A stretch of DNA of 64,000 bases from the NCBI GenBank assembly GCA_033807695.1, contig CM066305.1, positions 682,001-746,000 on the forward strand. The letters are read 5' to 3'. The translations under genes and the position numbers were made by a program. Positions within the stretch are counted from its first letter, which is position 1. The number at the start of each line of letters is the position of its first letter. A model generated the notes under the pieces. That model was not told the origin of the DNA. It saw only the letters and a program-made list of their open reading frames with translations, and searched no databases. Below, piece after piece: positions 1 through 12,116 of this stretch. Origin of the DNA: Daedaleopsis sinensis. Taxonomy: Eukaryota; Basidiomycota; Agaricomycetes; Polyporales; Polyporaceae.

Positions 1-1979
1 CTATCGCGACGCAAATGATGATGCTCGAGGAACCCGTGCCAGCTGGCCGACCCTCAATGGGCGAGCGCCGATACTCGCGCGTGGACCTCATGCGTCCCAA
101 GGTCCTGATCATGCCCAGTCCTCTACAGTCGTCCACGGATGCGCCGACGACGAAAGTCGCTCTCCGCAACGCCGAAGGCTTCGAGTTGTCTACAGACGGT
201 CGGCCCCTGCCTCCTGGTGCACGCGCCGCACGCCGTTCGTCCACGACATTATCTATGCTGGAACCTGGGCCATCCGGGCCTATTGCCTCGAACTCATTTA
301 TTCCCAATCCACGGAGCAGCCTGACATTATCCCAGCTCACGTTTCGTAACACGCTTCTCGTGGACGGTCAACGGGACGTTGCGTATGTTGACATTGACAA
401 TCGTCTCAAGAGAGCCACAGAAGACGGTCAGCAGATCGAGCCCGATCCCGAGCCAGAGCCCGAACCACAACCGGAGATACCCATCGTCGAGGTCGAAAAG
501 CCGAACGTACCCAAGCGCCCCGCGGGGAAACTATTTGGCAAGAGTCTCATTGACGATCTCGAAGCTCGCAAGGCGGAAATGCGCGGAAAGCAACGGTAAC
601 AGCGTCTGTTGGAGTTGATCTCAACGTTGGCTCACGATGTTTAAAGGGTATTCCGCGGCGACGACCGTCCGTCTATGATGGCGCGTTCGCAGGTGGCACG
701 GTCTAGCACCCTCATCGACGCGGATGAGCTGAAGCGTCCGCAGTCGCAACACATGAACTCGTTCCACTCTCAGTCGAGCCTCGCCCGTCGCAATTCGGCG
801 AACGCCAAGCCACTGCTCGACTTCGAGGACGAAATTCCTGGGGCGCCCCGCCAGAGCCAGCTGCTCGGTGGGAGTCCTAGTGGACCCAGCAACTCACGCT
901 CTGTCTTTGGTGTCGACACGCTCTGGGAGCGCGAGCTTGCAAAGCTCAAAGTGATCGAGGAGCAAGAGCGTCAGGCCGAGGAGGAGCGCCGGAAGCGCGA
1001 GTTCGAGGAGGAGGCCAAGAAGCGGGGTAAGAAGAAGAAAGGCAAGGGGAAGGAGCGGGAAGACCTTTCGCAGCCCGTCTCCCCTGCCCTTCAGACGCCT
1101 TCGCCCGGCATACCTGATGCGGCGGCCCCGCCTGTGCTGCCCGCCATCCCGCGCGCGACTGCGAGGCGCGCGCCTCCCCCTCCTGGAGACGACGACGACT
1201 CGGACGACTCGGACGACAGCGACGCGAGCGGTGCGCCCGCCCCCCGTGCACAGGCGCAAGCGTCCGGCTGGCACTCGGACGAGGACGAGGGCCCCCGGCG
1301 CACGACGGGCACCGGCCCGCGCTACCCCACCGCGATGCCGTCCTCGGGCGGGCCCCCCCGTCTGCCCCAGATCCCCGGCGCGGGCGACGACAGCAGCGAG
1401 GAGGACGTGCCGCTCGTCGCTACGATCGGCCGGGCCGCGCAACGTCACGCACGCTCACACGCGGGCGACGACAGCTCGGACGAGGAGAAGCCGCTCGCCG
1501 CGCTGCTCGACAAGACCAAGCAGAAGCTGCCGTCCGTCGGCGGGGGCAGCCTCTCGCCCCGCTCGCCCGCGCACGACGCGGACGAGGACGACACGCCGCT
1601 CGGCCTGCGCGTGCCCTCCGCACACTTCGGCTCCTCCCTCGCGGGCGGGGCCGGGGACGAGGACGACAAGCCGCTCGGGCTGCACCCCGACCACCTGCGC
1701 AAGTCGCAGTTCTACATGGCGCAGGCGCAAGCACAGCAGCAGCAGCAGATGTCGATGATGGCACAGGCGCAGATGGCGCAGATGGCGGCCGCCCAGCAGT
1801 CGATGATCTTCGGGGCGCCGTCGATGATGAGCTCGGGCTTCTTTGGGCCGCCTATGGCGCCCCCGATGATGATGTACCCGCAGCTGCCGCCGACGCCCCC
1901 GCCGATGCAGGACGCGGCCAAGTTCGGGCGGGTGGACAAGTGGCGCCACGACGTCGCAGTTGAGGGCGAACGGTCGTAG
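1..1979 (+). CDS. Disordered low-complexity protein, 3' part only
   Basis: The reading frame is open to the left edge, so the start lies outside the window. Two exons are visible, up to 595 and 647-1979, joined in phase by a 51-nt intron (596-646, GTAACA..AAAG). The visible ~640 residues are mostly disordered: an E/P/Q tract (DPEPEPEPQPE), a charged helix (about ERELAKLKVIEEQERQAEEE) followed by a lysine-rich run, several acidic DDS(S/D)(D/E)E repeats each followed by a PLxA/PLGL motif, and a Q/A/M/P-rich C-terminus ending near RVDKWRHDV. No catalytic domain is seen; any such domain would be upstream of the window. I do not recognise the family. A tail of a PH-domain scaffold of the Skg3/Caf120 kind is a guess only. 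The exon call is solid; the function is open. Confidence 0.8.
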
Positions 1980-2623
1980 GACCCCGCCTCGCGCGTCGGT
2001 CGCCTACTGGATTGGTCGGCCGTTGATTACTCCTTGGGGCAGGCCTGCGGACGCCGTTTCATGTTTTTTTATGCATCTCGCACACGCCTTTCGGAACTTG
2101 CTCTCGCCGGCTTTCGTGATTCTCTCTAACGCATTCACTCATAATTCCGGGGCCCGTCTTCTTATCACGCAGTTTCTTCCCTCTTCCGTTCGATACCACC
2201 CATAACTCCCGCACATTCATCCCCAGCACCAGCACATCGTATGCACGTATGTAGCACGCGTCATATTCATACTCTTGCAGTAGGAGAAATACAGTAATTG
2301 TAGAACGTCCGCGCGCTGAACTATGCATGAAACTACAAGAAGAGGACAAACAGCTGGTGAGAACACCAGGGGGCTCGACAGCGGTGATTCACGGGGAGAT
2401 CAAAAAGCAGATGCAATGCGACAGTAGCAAACGAGTACTCGGGCCTTGCGGGGATGGGGCTTTAAGGTTAGCTATAGGGCTTCCGGGGGCGAAGGAAGGT
2501 ACGTACGTATGTAGATGTAGTGGCTAGTAACTACAGGGAACCAATATCGTGTCGAGCATAATGCATAAATATCATCGTATCGTATCGACAGTCCGCGGTG
2601 CGCGATCGTCCACTGCAGTGCGC
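1980..2623. other. Convergent intergenic region
   Basis: This lies between the 3' end of the disordered-protein gene and the 3' end of the kelch membrane-protein gene. It should hold both 3' untranslated regions. No conserved protein, structured RNA or repeat was recognised in it. Confidence 0.6.
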
Positions 2624-5600
2624 TCATCCGCTCCCGTCCTCTTCCGGCGGGGTCGGGTTGAGCAGGTATAGCCGCCGTTTCGGCACGGTCACGATCGACA
2701 CGTCGCGGCGGCTCAGCTCGTCCTCGATCCGCCGCTGCCGCGTCTCCTCATCCTCGTCGTCATCGTCGTCGACGTCGGGGGAGGCGTGCCCGGTGGACGT
2801 CGGGTGGTCGTGGTCGAGCCCGTTCGCGCGGTACGGCGGCTGGTGGTGCTGGTACGGGCCGCGCCCGTCGGACGGGAAGGGCACGGCGACGGACTCGTTC
2901 ATCGACATCGGCCGCGACGCCGCGGGGGAGCCGCGCGGCACGGCGGTGAACGAGGCGGGCTCCGCGCGCAGGCGGCTGAAGATCACGGAGAGGATGGACT
3001 CGCGCGGGCGGCCGTGCCACGCGAGCGTGAGGAGGACGGCGTAGAAGAGGGCGGTCCACGCGAGGAAGACGGCGAAGGCCGTGATGGGTGCGCGCTGGAA
3101 GAGGGCGACAAGCGAGAGCACGGTAAGGGCGAGCAGGAGCGCGTGGAAGAGCAGGTGGATAAGGCCCTGGAAGGGCGTGGGGAGGACAGGGTGCTCGTGT
3201 GGAGGTTGGCCCATCATGAGGCCGTTGGTGCTCGTGATTTCCAAGGGCGTGGTGCCCGGCGTCCATGCTTCTCGTCGGTCGATAGGACTGAGACCGTAGG
3301 CAGACTCGGCACCCTGGCCCGTAGTCAGCATCTGGCACAGCCGGACGATATTCCACATGAGGCACGCACCAATCTACTCGCACTGCGCCGGGGATCCAGC
3401 CAGCTCATGTCGCTCAGATTGCGAGGACGATGTGAGGGGCGTGGGTCAGAGAATGCGGCGAGACTGTTTCCGCTCGCACGCCGCTGTCGTGCTGGCCTGT
3501 TCACCACCTCAAAGGACCTTTGCGAAGGCGTGCGCGCCTGCTCGTCGGTGGTCGATTCCTGTGATTTACGCCCAGTGATACCGGCCCAGGTCCCTATCCC
3601 TGCCCACGACTTGATTCGCCTCTTACTCGGAGTACCCTCTCCTATGGTTGACGACATCCCGGGTTCCGACCGCTGTGAAGGACTTATCGCACGACCGTTC
3701 TCGTCCAGCTTCTCCAAGGTTGAGTCTGCGCGGTTCCTACTTTCCGTATGATCTTGCACCCTGCCCCTCGTACATAGTGCCAGGAGCTGAAGGAGGGGGA
3801 CAAGAACGTACAAGCCGGCAAACAGGGCCAGACCAGCTTTGGCATGTGAGGTTTGAAGATGTAGTGACGACGATGCGCGCTTCGCGACCGATGAGGTTGA
3901 AATTAGCGATATAGAGGTGAAAGAGGTGGCGAGCCCGACAATCCCGAGAGCGTAGGCCGCCAAGCCGATAACAATGCCAAGATACATGAGAGGTATGTTA
4001 CGCTCCATGAAGGTAGAGGAGCTAACGGATGGAGCAGAGAGACGGTAGAGGACGAGAGCAGGGAGGAAAAGGGCCACGGAGACGGCAGGTAGTGATTTGT
4101 GGAGCATAGAGGTGTCGTAGGTGAAAGAATTGGACGGGGATGGTTGGTTGCCCCCGGAGCCTGAACCTGAACCGGAAGTAGGCAAGCCCGATGACGCCGA
4201 GGTGGTCGTTGATCCTGTCGGTGGCGAGGCGATTGCTTGAGCACATTGTGTCATGTACTTAACGGTAACACCTTCTCCGCTCGCATCAATACCGCCGGTT
4301 GGCTTTCCGTCGCCGAAGCCTGACCAAGTCTCACCAGACTTGGACAAACTCGCGTTGTAGGCCCTAAGAAGCCATACGTCGGAGAGATAATTGCCTGCAG
4401 CATCACGGCCTCCAAAGATTATCGTATCCGAGGCAGGGAACGAGGGGTTGCCGACCAAGACAGATGACCACGACAGCGCAGCGGCGCCTTGTCGCGGGAC
4501 AGGATACGAGGGCTTGGAGTTTGGGTCTCCCGCAGGTAATATCCGGGCCCACGCGCCTGTGGCAAAGGTAAGTACCGAAGAGGGACCGACCATGCATGCG
4601 TGAGCGCACCTGTTCCGGCATCCAACACAGCCTGAAATAGACTACGTCAAGCAAGTTCGAAAGGTGGCAAGTGATAGAATGACTTACAACCTCACCCCGC
4701 GCAAGTCCACCATCATCGTTCCAGAGCGAAGTGTTGAATGTGCCAAAGAGCACAAAAGCCTGGGAGTTGAAGCTGGACGACGCAGTGTTCATATTCGGTA
4801 CGACGGCAGGGTCAATGCGAGGGGCAACACAAGGAGCCGGCACCTTCACGTTGCCTGTGGATGTGTCAACAATCTGGGAGTCTTGAACGGCGCACGAGGC
4901 ATCCAAGAGATCCTGGTCCGATGCGGCGATTGTGCATCCTCCTACAGCAACCAACTGCTGCCCGACCATGGTCCCTCCCGCCGAGACTCTACCTGGAATG
5001 TCTCCAGACACATCCACACGACTCCAAGTCGCTTTAACGGAGTCCGGGAGGTTTGAAGACAGCGTTCCCGACACATCGAGTTTCCATACCTCCGAGAGGT
5101 CGTATACTTTCTTGCCATCGTACCCGCCGGCCATAAATATAGTATTGTCGAGGCGCGCTCCGGAAGGGTCGCTTGTGCGTGGGTCGATGCCTCCTACACC
5201 GCCCCAGCGAGCGGATGGGCCACCGGACGAAACCCCAACTTGGGCCCAGAACTTGCTAGTATAGTCGTATTCCTATCGAAGGCCGTTTAGGCCGAAGAAA
5301 ACGCGTCGGAGCCAGTCGGGTGAAACTTACCCAGATGTCACCCGCGGCACTACTGCCTGAGCCTCTGCCATCGATGACTACATGTCCATGGCGGCTGCAC
5401 GAACTGAGCCTCCTCTCGACAAGAGGAAGAATGAGCCACTTACTAGCTTGCGGCAGAGTCGTCGCCACCTATCATTCCAGAGCGGACGGAGGGTGTTTGT
5501 GATAATTGCGTCGATGGTGGTTGTGGAGTGGACCATTGCAGTGACCCCAGGTCCAGACTTGCGAGTGTTCGTTAAGCAAATCCGCTTGTTCTATACAGGC

Positions 5601-5889
5601 ACCAAAAGAGAACATACGCATAGGTTTGGGAAGTTGGGAAACCTTGTTGCGATTCGCCGCCGAAGATGAGAAGGAGTCTGTTCACGCTGTCGTAGCCAAT
5701 AGTCGCATCTTTCAGCGGCGGTGCAGGAGATCCCCCCAGCAGACTGGTGAGTTCAATCCATTGCAGTGGCGGCACGGGCATGCTTGTCGAGATAGCTTGA
5801 GTCCGAACGGTGGGAAGACATGGTAAAAGAGAGAAGACGAGACCCAGAGCGAGGAGATGGCGGGAGCATTGAAGGGGGCTAAGGGACAT
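2624..5889 (-). CDS. Kelch-repeat protein with five C-terminal membrane helices
   Basis: Seven exons (5889-5618, 5557-5444, 5394-5331, 5272-4688, 4631-4610, 4556-3370, 3313-2624) join in phase to give 977 residues. All introns are 49-60 nt. The chosen ATG starts a signal peptide (MSLSPLQCSRHLLALGLVFS); the open frame extends a little further upstream without a better start. Residues ~45-450 carry kelch/galactose-oxidase-like blades: LIFGGE, HVVIDGRG, MAGGYDG, LVAVGGC and IIFGGRDAAGNYLSDVW. A Ser/Thr/Gly-rich linker follows. Then come five hydrophobic helices at ~505-523, 540-562, 590-613, 799-820 and 824-846, with a long Ser/Arg-rich loop between the third and fourth, and an acidic C-terminal tail. 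The probable topology is a lumenal or extracellular propeller anchored in a membrane. The ligand is unknown. Exon 5 is only 22 nt. Confidence 0.85.
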
Positions 5890-8800
5890 CGTCGGGGGGC
5901 GGAGGGGGCGAGGGGGCATGGAGCCCGTGCTCGTGGCGAGCGGGGAGGAGGAGGAGGACAAAGCCAGCGAATCGATGTGGATGTTCGCCAGAACCTGGTT
6001 CGCCTTCACGCGCACGCTCCCGCCCGGCCTCCATCCCAGCTAGACGCCCGGCCACGCGCCATGCGGTTGTCCTCGGCTCACAGCTCTTTCCGCCACGGCC
6101 CACTGACTCCGACAGCGACCCCTTCCTCCTCGACCTCAGCCTGTCCCTTCTCGACTCTGGCCACTCTTTATCCTCGCCATCTCGCTCCGCCACAACCCCG
6201 CAGCCTCTCTCAGCGCACAGTCCTCCGCGAAGCTAAAAGAAAGACCGCATGCAATGTCACGGTGGCGCGAAGATTGATTTTGCCGTACCACGCCGAACGG
6301 ACAGCACACGCCGCTTCTGATCTGCGCTCGCTCGTATGCAGTATCTCTGCTTTTCTAGGCTAGACTACCTCGACGGACACGGCCTGCAAATGTCATAGCC
6401 GTTACTACTCGTTTTCTTGGCTATCTTTCGCCTGAGGCTGTCGTCATCGCACATGTCAGGGTCCGTGAACTTCCGACATCCGGAGGAGAATGAGAGTTTT
6501 CGACGCGGCTTCGGATTCGATGCGACTGTCTAGCTTGGCTATTTCCCACCTCCCTTCCACGGTACAATGCCGACCTGGGAACCACTCATTCTCCGTGTGT
6601 CTATCACCAACCAATCGCCTTACGCAGCACTAACTCTGTATCGCACTGAATTGCGATTTAATTCTAGAGGCTTTAAACCGTGCGTCCCTCACTCTCCGCA
6701 GCTAGAATACCTTGAAGTCGACCAACCACCTTTGTGATACTATTTTGAACCTGGGAAATCACAGACACGGTTGTAGCGAATCTCTCAGAGGCTTGTGGCT
6801 CGCTCCGACTGCGGCGGGCATTTCTCAAGGTCAACTTCGGAGTTGAGCTATCCGACAGCGAACGGAGGTACGACACACGAGCGCCATACAAAACTCCAGC
6901 GACGAGTGTCAGAGCACACTCCTTGTTGCGATGAGGATGTAGATGGTCACTGAACCACGCGCTGCCATTGTGGGTGTCCCTCGGACTACAGTCTCCTCCA
7001 ATCTTTGGATGCTGCGAGGACGAGCGTAGCGCACCAGTTGGCTGTACTAGCCAACTGTCATGCAAAAGATGTGGTCGAGACACGCACCAAGCTGCTAGAT
7101 AAGAGCAAACGTTACACGAAAGTGACATTCTGGACTAATGTGGATGTTGTGGTTAGCATGACTCAAGTTGTAAGTGCCCAACCATGGATGTTTGTTGCGC
7201 TGGCGGTGTCGTGATCATCATCAAGTAGGGCGGCCGCCGGCATTGGGCCCGACCTGAGGTCGGCGTCAACGTCGGAGGGACAGAGCGACGCCCAGGGCCG
7301 GACACCGGAGCGCGACGCTCATGGGACTCAGTTGGGACTCAGAGGATTATTTGGAAATTCATCCCATCGCGCGAGTGACCCGCCCACGGAGCGTGGAAGC
7401 CTTGTGTTGGCCTTGAGCACCAACTTGTCTTGAGGCATGTAAACGACGGTTAGCCACAAGCGAGAAAAGACTAGTGTTGTTCCTCATCCGGTAGGTTTCA
7501 GAGGATCGACGAGGGCGATCTCATATGCTCACCTCACCAGATCGTGGCCAGCCCCCACGTGGGGGTCTGATCCACCGTTGTGACGCCCATATAACACGGG
7601 GCGCCAAGTGGTACAGCGGGGGTTCTGAAGCGCGCCTCTCATCCGAACGGTCGGCAAACAGTGATCTTTCAACTCGGACTTGGACTGAACACCGAGCGCC
7701 CCGTAGCCTCCATCACCTCCTCTCATCTTGAGGGGCAGCAACCCTAGGTCGCCCTGTAGGTCACATCCTATTACCGACGTTTCAACGGACGATGGTTAGT
7801 AGTAACGTTCCCTCCACGCTGCACCGCGTTCAACTGAGCCGTGACGGTAGCCACGGTTCAGTGTGAAGGTCTCCATTACGCGGCCAAACGCTGCCAAACT
7901 GACTGTTGTGTGTGCACGCAAGAAGGTGTGAGCTATAGGTCCCGCTGTTGATCAAAAGTTCTGATTTTCTGACCAAATATCTTTATTGGCTGCACGAGGC
8001 GACCCCGAATATCCGGGCGGCCCGTCATAGTTGCTCGCCGCATGCTATGAGCACCTTCTGGAGAACTGTGGCGTGAACTTTGCACGTTGTCTTCTGCGAC
8101 ATTGAATAATCTACCTCAGGGTGAAAACCTACTCATGGGAATCAAGTCTCTGTGCCGAAAAGTCTAAACCCCCTCGCCACCGCGTTGAAACGCAACTCGA
8201 CCTCGATTTCGACGGTCGGTCGCGTCTGCAGGACGCTACGAACCAGTGCACCGAGTCGTACACACGCTCCCATCGACGACGTTTACGACGTAGCTCATGC
8301 GACAGACCACATGAGCGGATCGACTCAAGGCTCGGATGCCTAACCCCGATCAGCGACACCCAACAGCGCGAGCAAGCAGCGACGCACCGCGCACAACCGT
8401 GGCGTGTCTGTGTGCACTCTCTCTGTGACGAAGGTGGCGCACGCTCAAGCTTTCGTAGCCGTCTATCACGCTGCCGCGCGCGTCCCCTCCTCCGACTTCC
8501 CCGTGCCCACGAGCATGCACTCCAGCGCCCTCCCCTCCGACCTCCCTCGCTCTCGCTCGCGCACCCCGCCCGACCCATCATCCGCGTCCGCAACGGTCCT
8601 GGTCCGGGACTCCCGGGCGACCTCGAGACGAGCATCGCTGTGACGCTCTCGCTGCCGCCGTCGCCGCCTCAAGCTCTCCATGCGCACTCGTACACGGTCG
8701 CCCACAAATCGATAACAGCCCCAGACGGCCGGGCTCCAGGGGCTCCCCAGAGCGGCACGCACACCGATTGGCTGCGCGGGGGGCCGCAAACTCACGGCAG

Positions 8801-9638
8801 CAGGCAGGCGGGCGGGCGGGCGGGGATCCGGGTGCTCCTGCCATCTCTGTAACTGTGGCGGGCGTGGCGGGGCGCGCCTGGTCGCCACCCGCCGCCCTCG
8901 CCACGGCCTGTCCTCGTACGTGTACACGGAAACTCGGATGCCATCGCCCAGTATGCCGCGCCCGCCCATTCGTCGCGGTCGGCCGTCTGTCCGTCAGTTC
9001 CCCTAATACACGCCATCAAGCATCGATCGCGCACACAGCATGGCTCGCCCCTCGTCCCCGCGAGTCCGCGGTTGCGCGCCACGCGATCTGTTCTCGCTCG
9101 TACGGCGCGTTTGCGGTTTCGCGACTTGCGTGCAACGAGGCAGCGCGCGGACATGAGGGTGGCTCCTCAACGTCCGCTGCGCCCGCCAACGGCGTAGGGA
9201 CGCTCAGTACGGTAAGCGTATTAAATCCTGCTCGCGGAGCTGCCTGGAGGCTCAGCGAGCAGCGCGCTGCACTCACAATTTCTCCACGACACGAACCGTA
9301 AAATGACTGGGTGAGTGCGGGTCTTTAAATATCCCGGCCCGGCAGCGCAGGGGGGAGGAAGTTCGACGTCTCCCTCCCCTTCGGTCTTCCTTGCGCCACT
9401 ATGCCGCCACACTTCCCCCCTCTCCCCAGGGTCGCTCGCTCGCTGACAGCTCCTCCCCAGAACTGTTATCTTCGTCGGGCACGTCAAGACTACTTCGAAT
9501 CCTGAAGTGGTCGTGTGCGTCGACATGATAAGGGGTCCTGGATGCCCCATAGCAATGTCCGGGGACGACGCACAAGTGCACCTTGCTCAGGCGCATGGTG
9601 TGCATATGTGAGCAAAAGACGTTGTCACGCGTTGTATC
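5890..9638. other. Gene-poor region upstream of the kelch gene
   Basis: The first few hundred bases should hold the kelch-gene promoter. The remainder has open frames on both strands with no consistent codon bias, no supportable splice chain and no recognisable protein. The longest candidate with a true ATG is 7128-6673 on the minus strand (151 codons). Its C-terminal third could form an amphipathic helix, but nothing else supports it. The 8.4-8.9 kb part is GC-rich and open in several frames at once, which is a composition effect rather than evidence for genes. Confidence 0.5.
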
Positions 9639-9909
9639 ATGGCTGACCCGAACCCCCTCAGCTCACAAATGAGCTGCAGTGTTTGCGGCTGGGTCTTCCG
9701 GAGCTTGACGCGCTTCATAAGGCACCACAACTTGCAGTAAGCCTCTCTCGTCCCCATAGGTTCCTCCATGACAACTCACTGTCATCCCTCTCAGTGTTGT
9801 CACTGATCCATGCAAGGCCTGCACAATTACGTTCAGAAACCCTCATGAACGCTTCATTCATTTCTGTGAGAGACACCGTCTCACAGCGGAAAGCGACCAG
9901 AAGGTGTGA
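9639..9909 (+). CDS. Miniature two-finger C2H2 zinc-finger protein
   Basis: Two exons, 9639-9736 and 9795-9909, are separated by a 58-nt GTAAGC..CTCAG intron. Splicing gives 70 residues. The joined protein has two fingers of identical geometry, C-x2-C-x12-H-x4-H. Finger 1 starts CSVCGWVFRSLTRF and its last histidine codon is completed across the splice junction. Finger 2 starts CKACTITFRNPHERF and ends HFCERH. That the splice site restores the finger spacing exactly is the main support for the model. It sits alone in a gene-poor stretch. It might be the N-terminal piece of a longer gene or a degraded transposon zinc-finger gene, but no later exon was found. Nucleic-acid binding is inferred from the fingers alone. 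Confidence 0.55.
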
Positions 9910-12116
9910 TGAGAGCACCAGCGCAAGCTGCCGGACAGTGCCGCATCTGGCCAGACCGTGCCGAACCATAGAATGCTGCATTCCACCTTCCTAATTTATT
10001 ACGCATCCAAGCAGAGTATAACGTACTAATCCTCATACAGCACACTGTAGCGTATACTGTAGATGTACTTATTGTAGATATTGTATCGTACTGTACTAGC
10101 ACCGAACCTATAGCATACACCTGGCCTACTAGACTCATCCGCGCCCGGCGTTCCGCCGTTCCGTCGGATCTCTACCTCTCCCAACGCTAAAGAAGCCGCG
10201 AAGCGTAGCTAGAGGAACACAGCGCCTGACCATCGACGACAGCATGCTGACTCCAAGGGTGGATACAGACGACCGCGGAGTTCACAGAAAGGAGCGGTAC
10301 CGCCCATCAGGGTACTCGAAGCTGAGCCGGTCTTCTTCGGGGTTCATACTTAGTCGCGCACCGGCAGAACCGACAGTAGGCTTTGAGGGGGGCGCGATTA
10401 CTTGGGCGTTGAGCGTCAGTGCTAGAGCCACAAGATGTCGTATTGCGGTCGATGGTGGCTGCAGTCCACATTATATGAACCGCCCGGTTCCGAGGAGTCG
10501 AAAGAGCGTTCCAGATACTGAGCAGGGACCAGTCCGTGCGAGACCGGGTGCGACATAACGTTCACGTGGATCGGCTACTTGGTAACACAGCGCGGGCAAT
10601 GTCTCCTCAGATCGGCAGTCATGACCGACACGCTGTCGTGTTCCTAAATGAATGTATTAGCACCGACGCGATCGTGTAGGGCGCCCGAAGACCATTGGCG
10701 CACATCGATATTCGGAGCGATAAGGCTCCACGTTGAAGACTTTCGACCTCGCTTCCTCTCCGTTTCTCCGGGGGAAGTGCGGACAGCGCTCCTCTTCGTA
10801 TACACTCCTCGAACCCGGCGACCTAACAAGAGACCACACCCAGCCGCGAAGAGTCGAACAGCTTCGACGGATTCTCTCCCATGCGCAAGGTGACCGGTGT
10901 AGATCGGAGGCGGAGAACAGGAGAAGTCGTGGAGAGAGGTCTTCCGGAGATTAGGAGAGAGCGGTGAGATCTAGCGCGCCAGAGAGACCGCTGGATGACA
11001 GAGAATGCAGGCTAGAAGACAGGGAGCATCTTGGGCCGCGGCGGAACTAGAGTCGACTCCGCCTATCGCAGGCGTACTAGATTCGACGAGGCAGGTAAGA
11101 GGAGGCTGGAGCAAACGCGCCAACGTGCGTTTCAGGAAGACAGCAGCCACCATCGGCTGGAAGGGGATGAGACAATACAGGGCCGCTGCGGCAGAGATGA
11201 TGAATTTGAAGCATCACGTAGCGGTGTCTTCTAGTCTTTTGAAGGATCAGTCAACCGAAGAAGGCCTGCAGTATGGAGAGACTTACTGCACGTTGCACGT
11301 AGCTAGCAAAGTAGATGTGCAAGACTCGAGGACGTGGGAGGAAAGGGGGCACGATGATGGTCGCTGGCCAGTTTCACTGCAAAGAGACAGAGTTGAGACA
11401 GAGTTTAGGGTTTGCATACTAGGAGAGAACGGAGAGCGGTGGTAGACGGTAACAATCCGTAATTGTGTGCTGTGTCCGGGAAGGCCGTCGATATCGATAC
11501 GAGCCGTCAGCGGCTGGACGAAACGTGGGCGGCGCGGAGGGGGGATCTAGTAGTGGGTGTGCGCATCCTGGAGCAGTGCCATGTTGGCAGACGCCGGACA
11601 AGAGGAGGGCGCCTGAGCGTCGCGGGACGAACCGCCGGGGAGGACCACGTGGGTCTAGCCGTCCCGGATCGGTGATGGCGGTGATGGGCTTTGGCGCAGT
11701 TTGCCAGTGTGGGTGTTGATGGGGAGGATGCCGCATTCGGCAGGGGTCTGAGCCTGGCGGACTCCCAGTCTCTGGGCGCCCTTCAGGCAACCAGACCTCG
11801 TCCCGGGCGCTGCACACAGCGCGCGAGATTGTTGTTCTGGTCCACTCAATTACCAGGGACTGGGGCGTATCGCGATTCTCGCTCCAGTGCTGCCATTTCG
11901 TTGTTTTTCCTATACGCCCACAGCGCTAACAGCACTACTCCAAATTCAAGTACCGACATCGTCCCGCCCGCTATAAAGCTTCCTCCCCCCAACCCTTGTC
12001 CTCACATTACGTCCCGCCCCCCTCTGGACTTTCCCACTACTCTTAAACAGTCTCGCACACAGCTTCGCGAAGATCCTCCTTCGTCGTGCACAACGCGGAA
12101 GAGCGCGCCCTCCGTA
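9910..12116. other. Gene-poor region upstream of the C2H2 transcription factor
   Basis: Two ATG-initiated frames of 104 codons (10244-10558, +) and 146 codons (11005-11445, +) occur. Neither resembles a known family nor has supporting splice structure, so neither is called. The last ~250 bases hold the promoter and 5' untranslated region of the zinc-finger gene that follows. Confidence 0.45.
11972..11978 (+). promoter_or_regulatory. Probable TATA box of the C2H2 transcription-factor gene
   Basis: TATAAAG occurs in a C-rich context about 140 bases upstream of the zinc-finger ATG at 12117. The position fits a fungal core promoter, followed by a pyrimidine-rich stretch. It is called on sequence match alone. 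Confidence 0.45.

Noticed and set aside
894..1949. Several long open frames antisense to the first gene
   Set aside because: They are Arg/Ala/Gly-rich shadows of the acidic, GC-rich sense frame.
8121..8969. Overlapping open frames on both strands near 8.5 kb
   Set aside because: Both strands are open in several frames at once because of high GC; no motif, splice chain or codon bias supports any of them.
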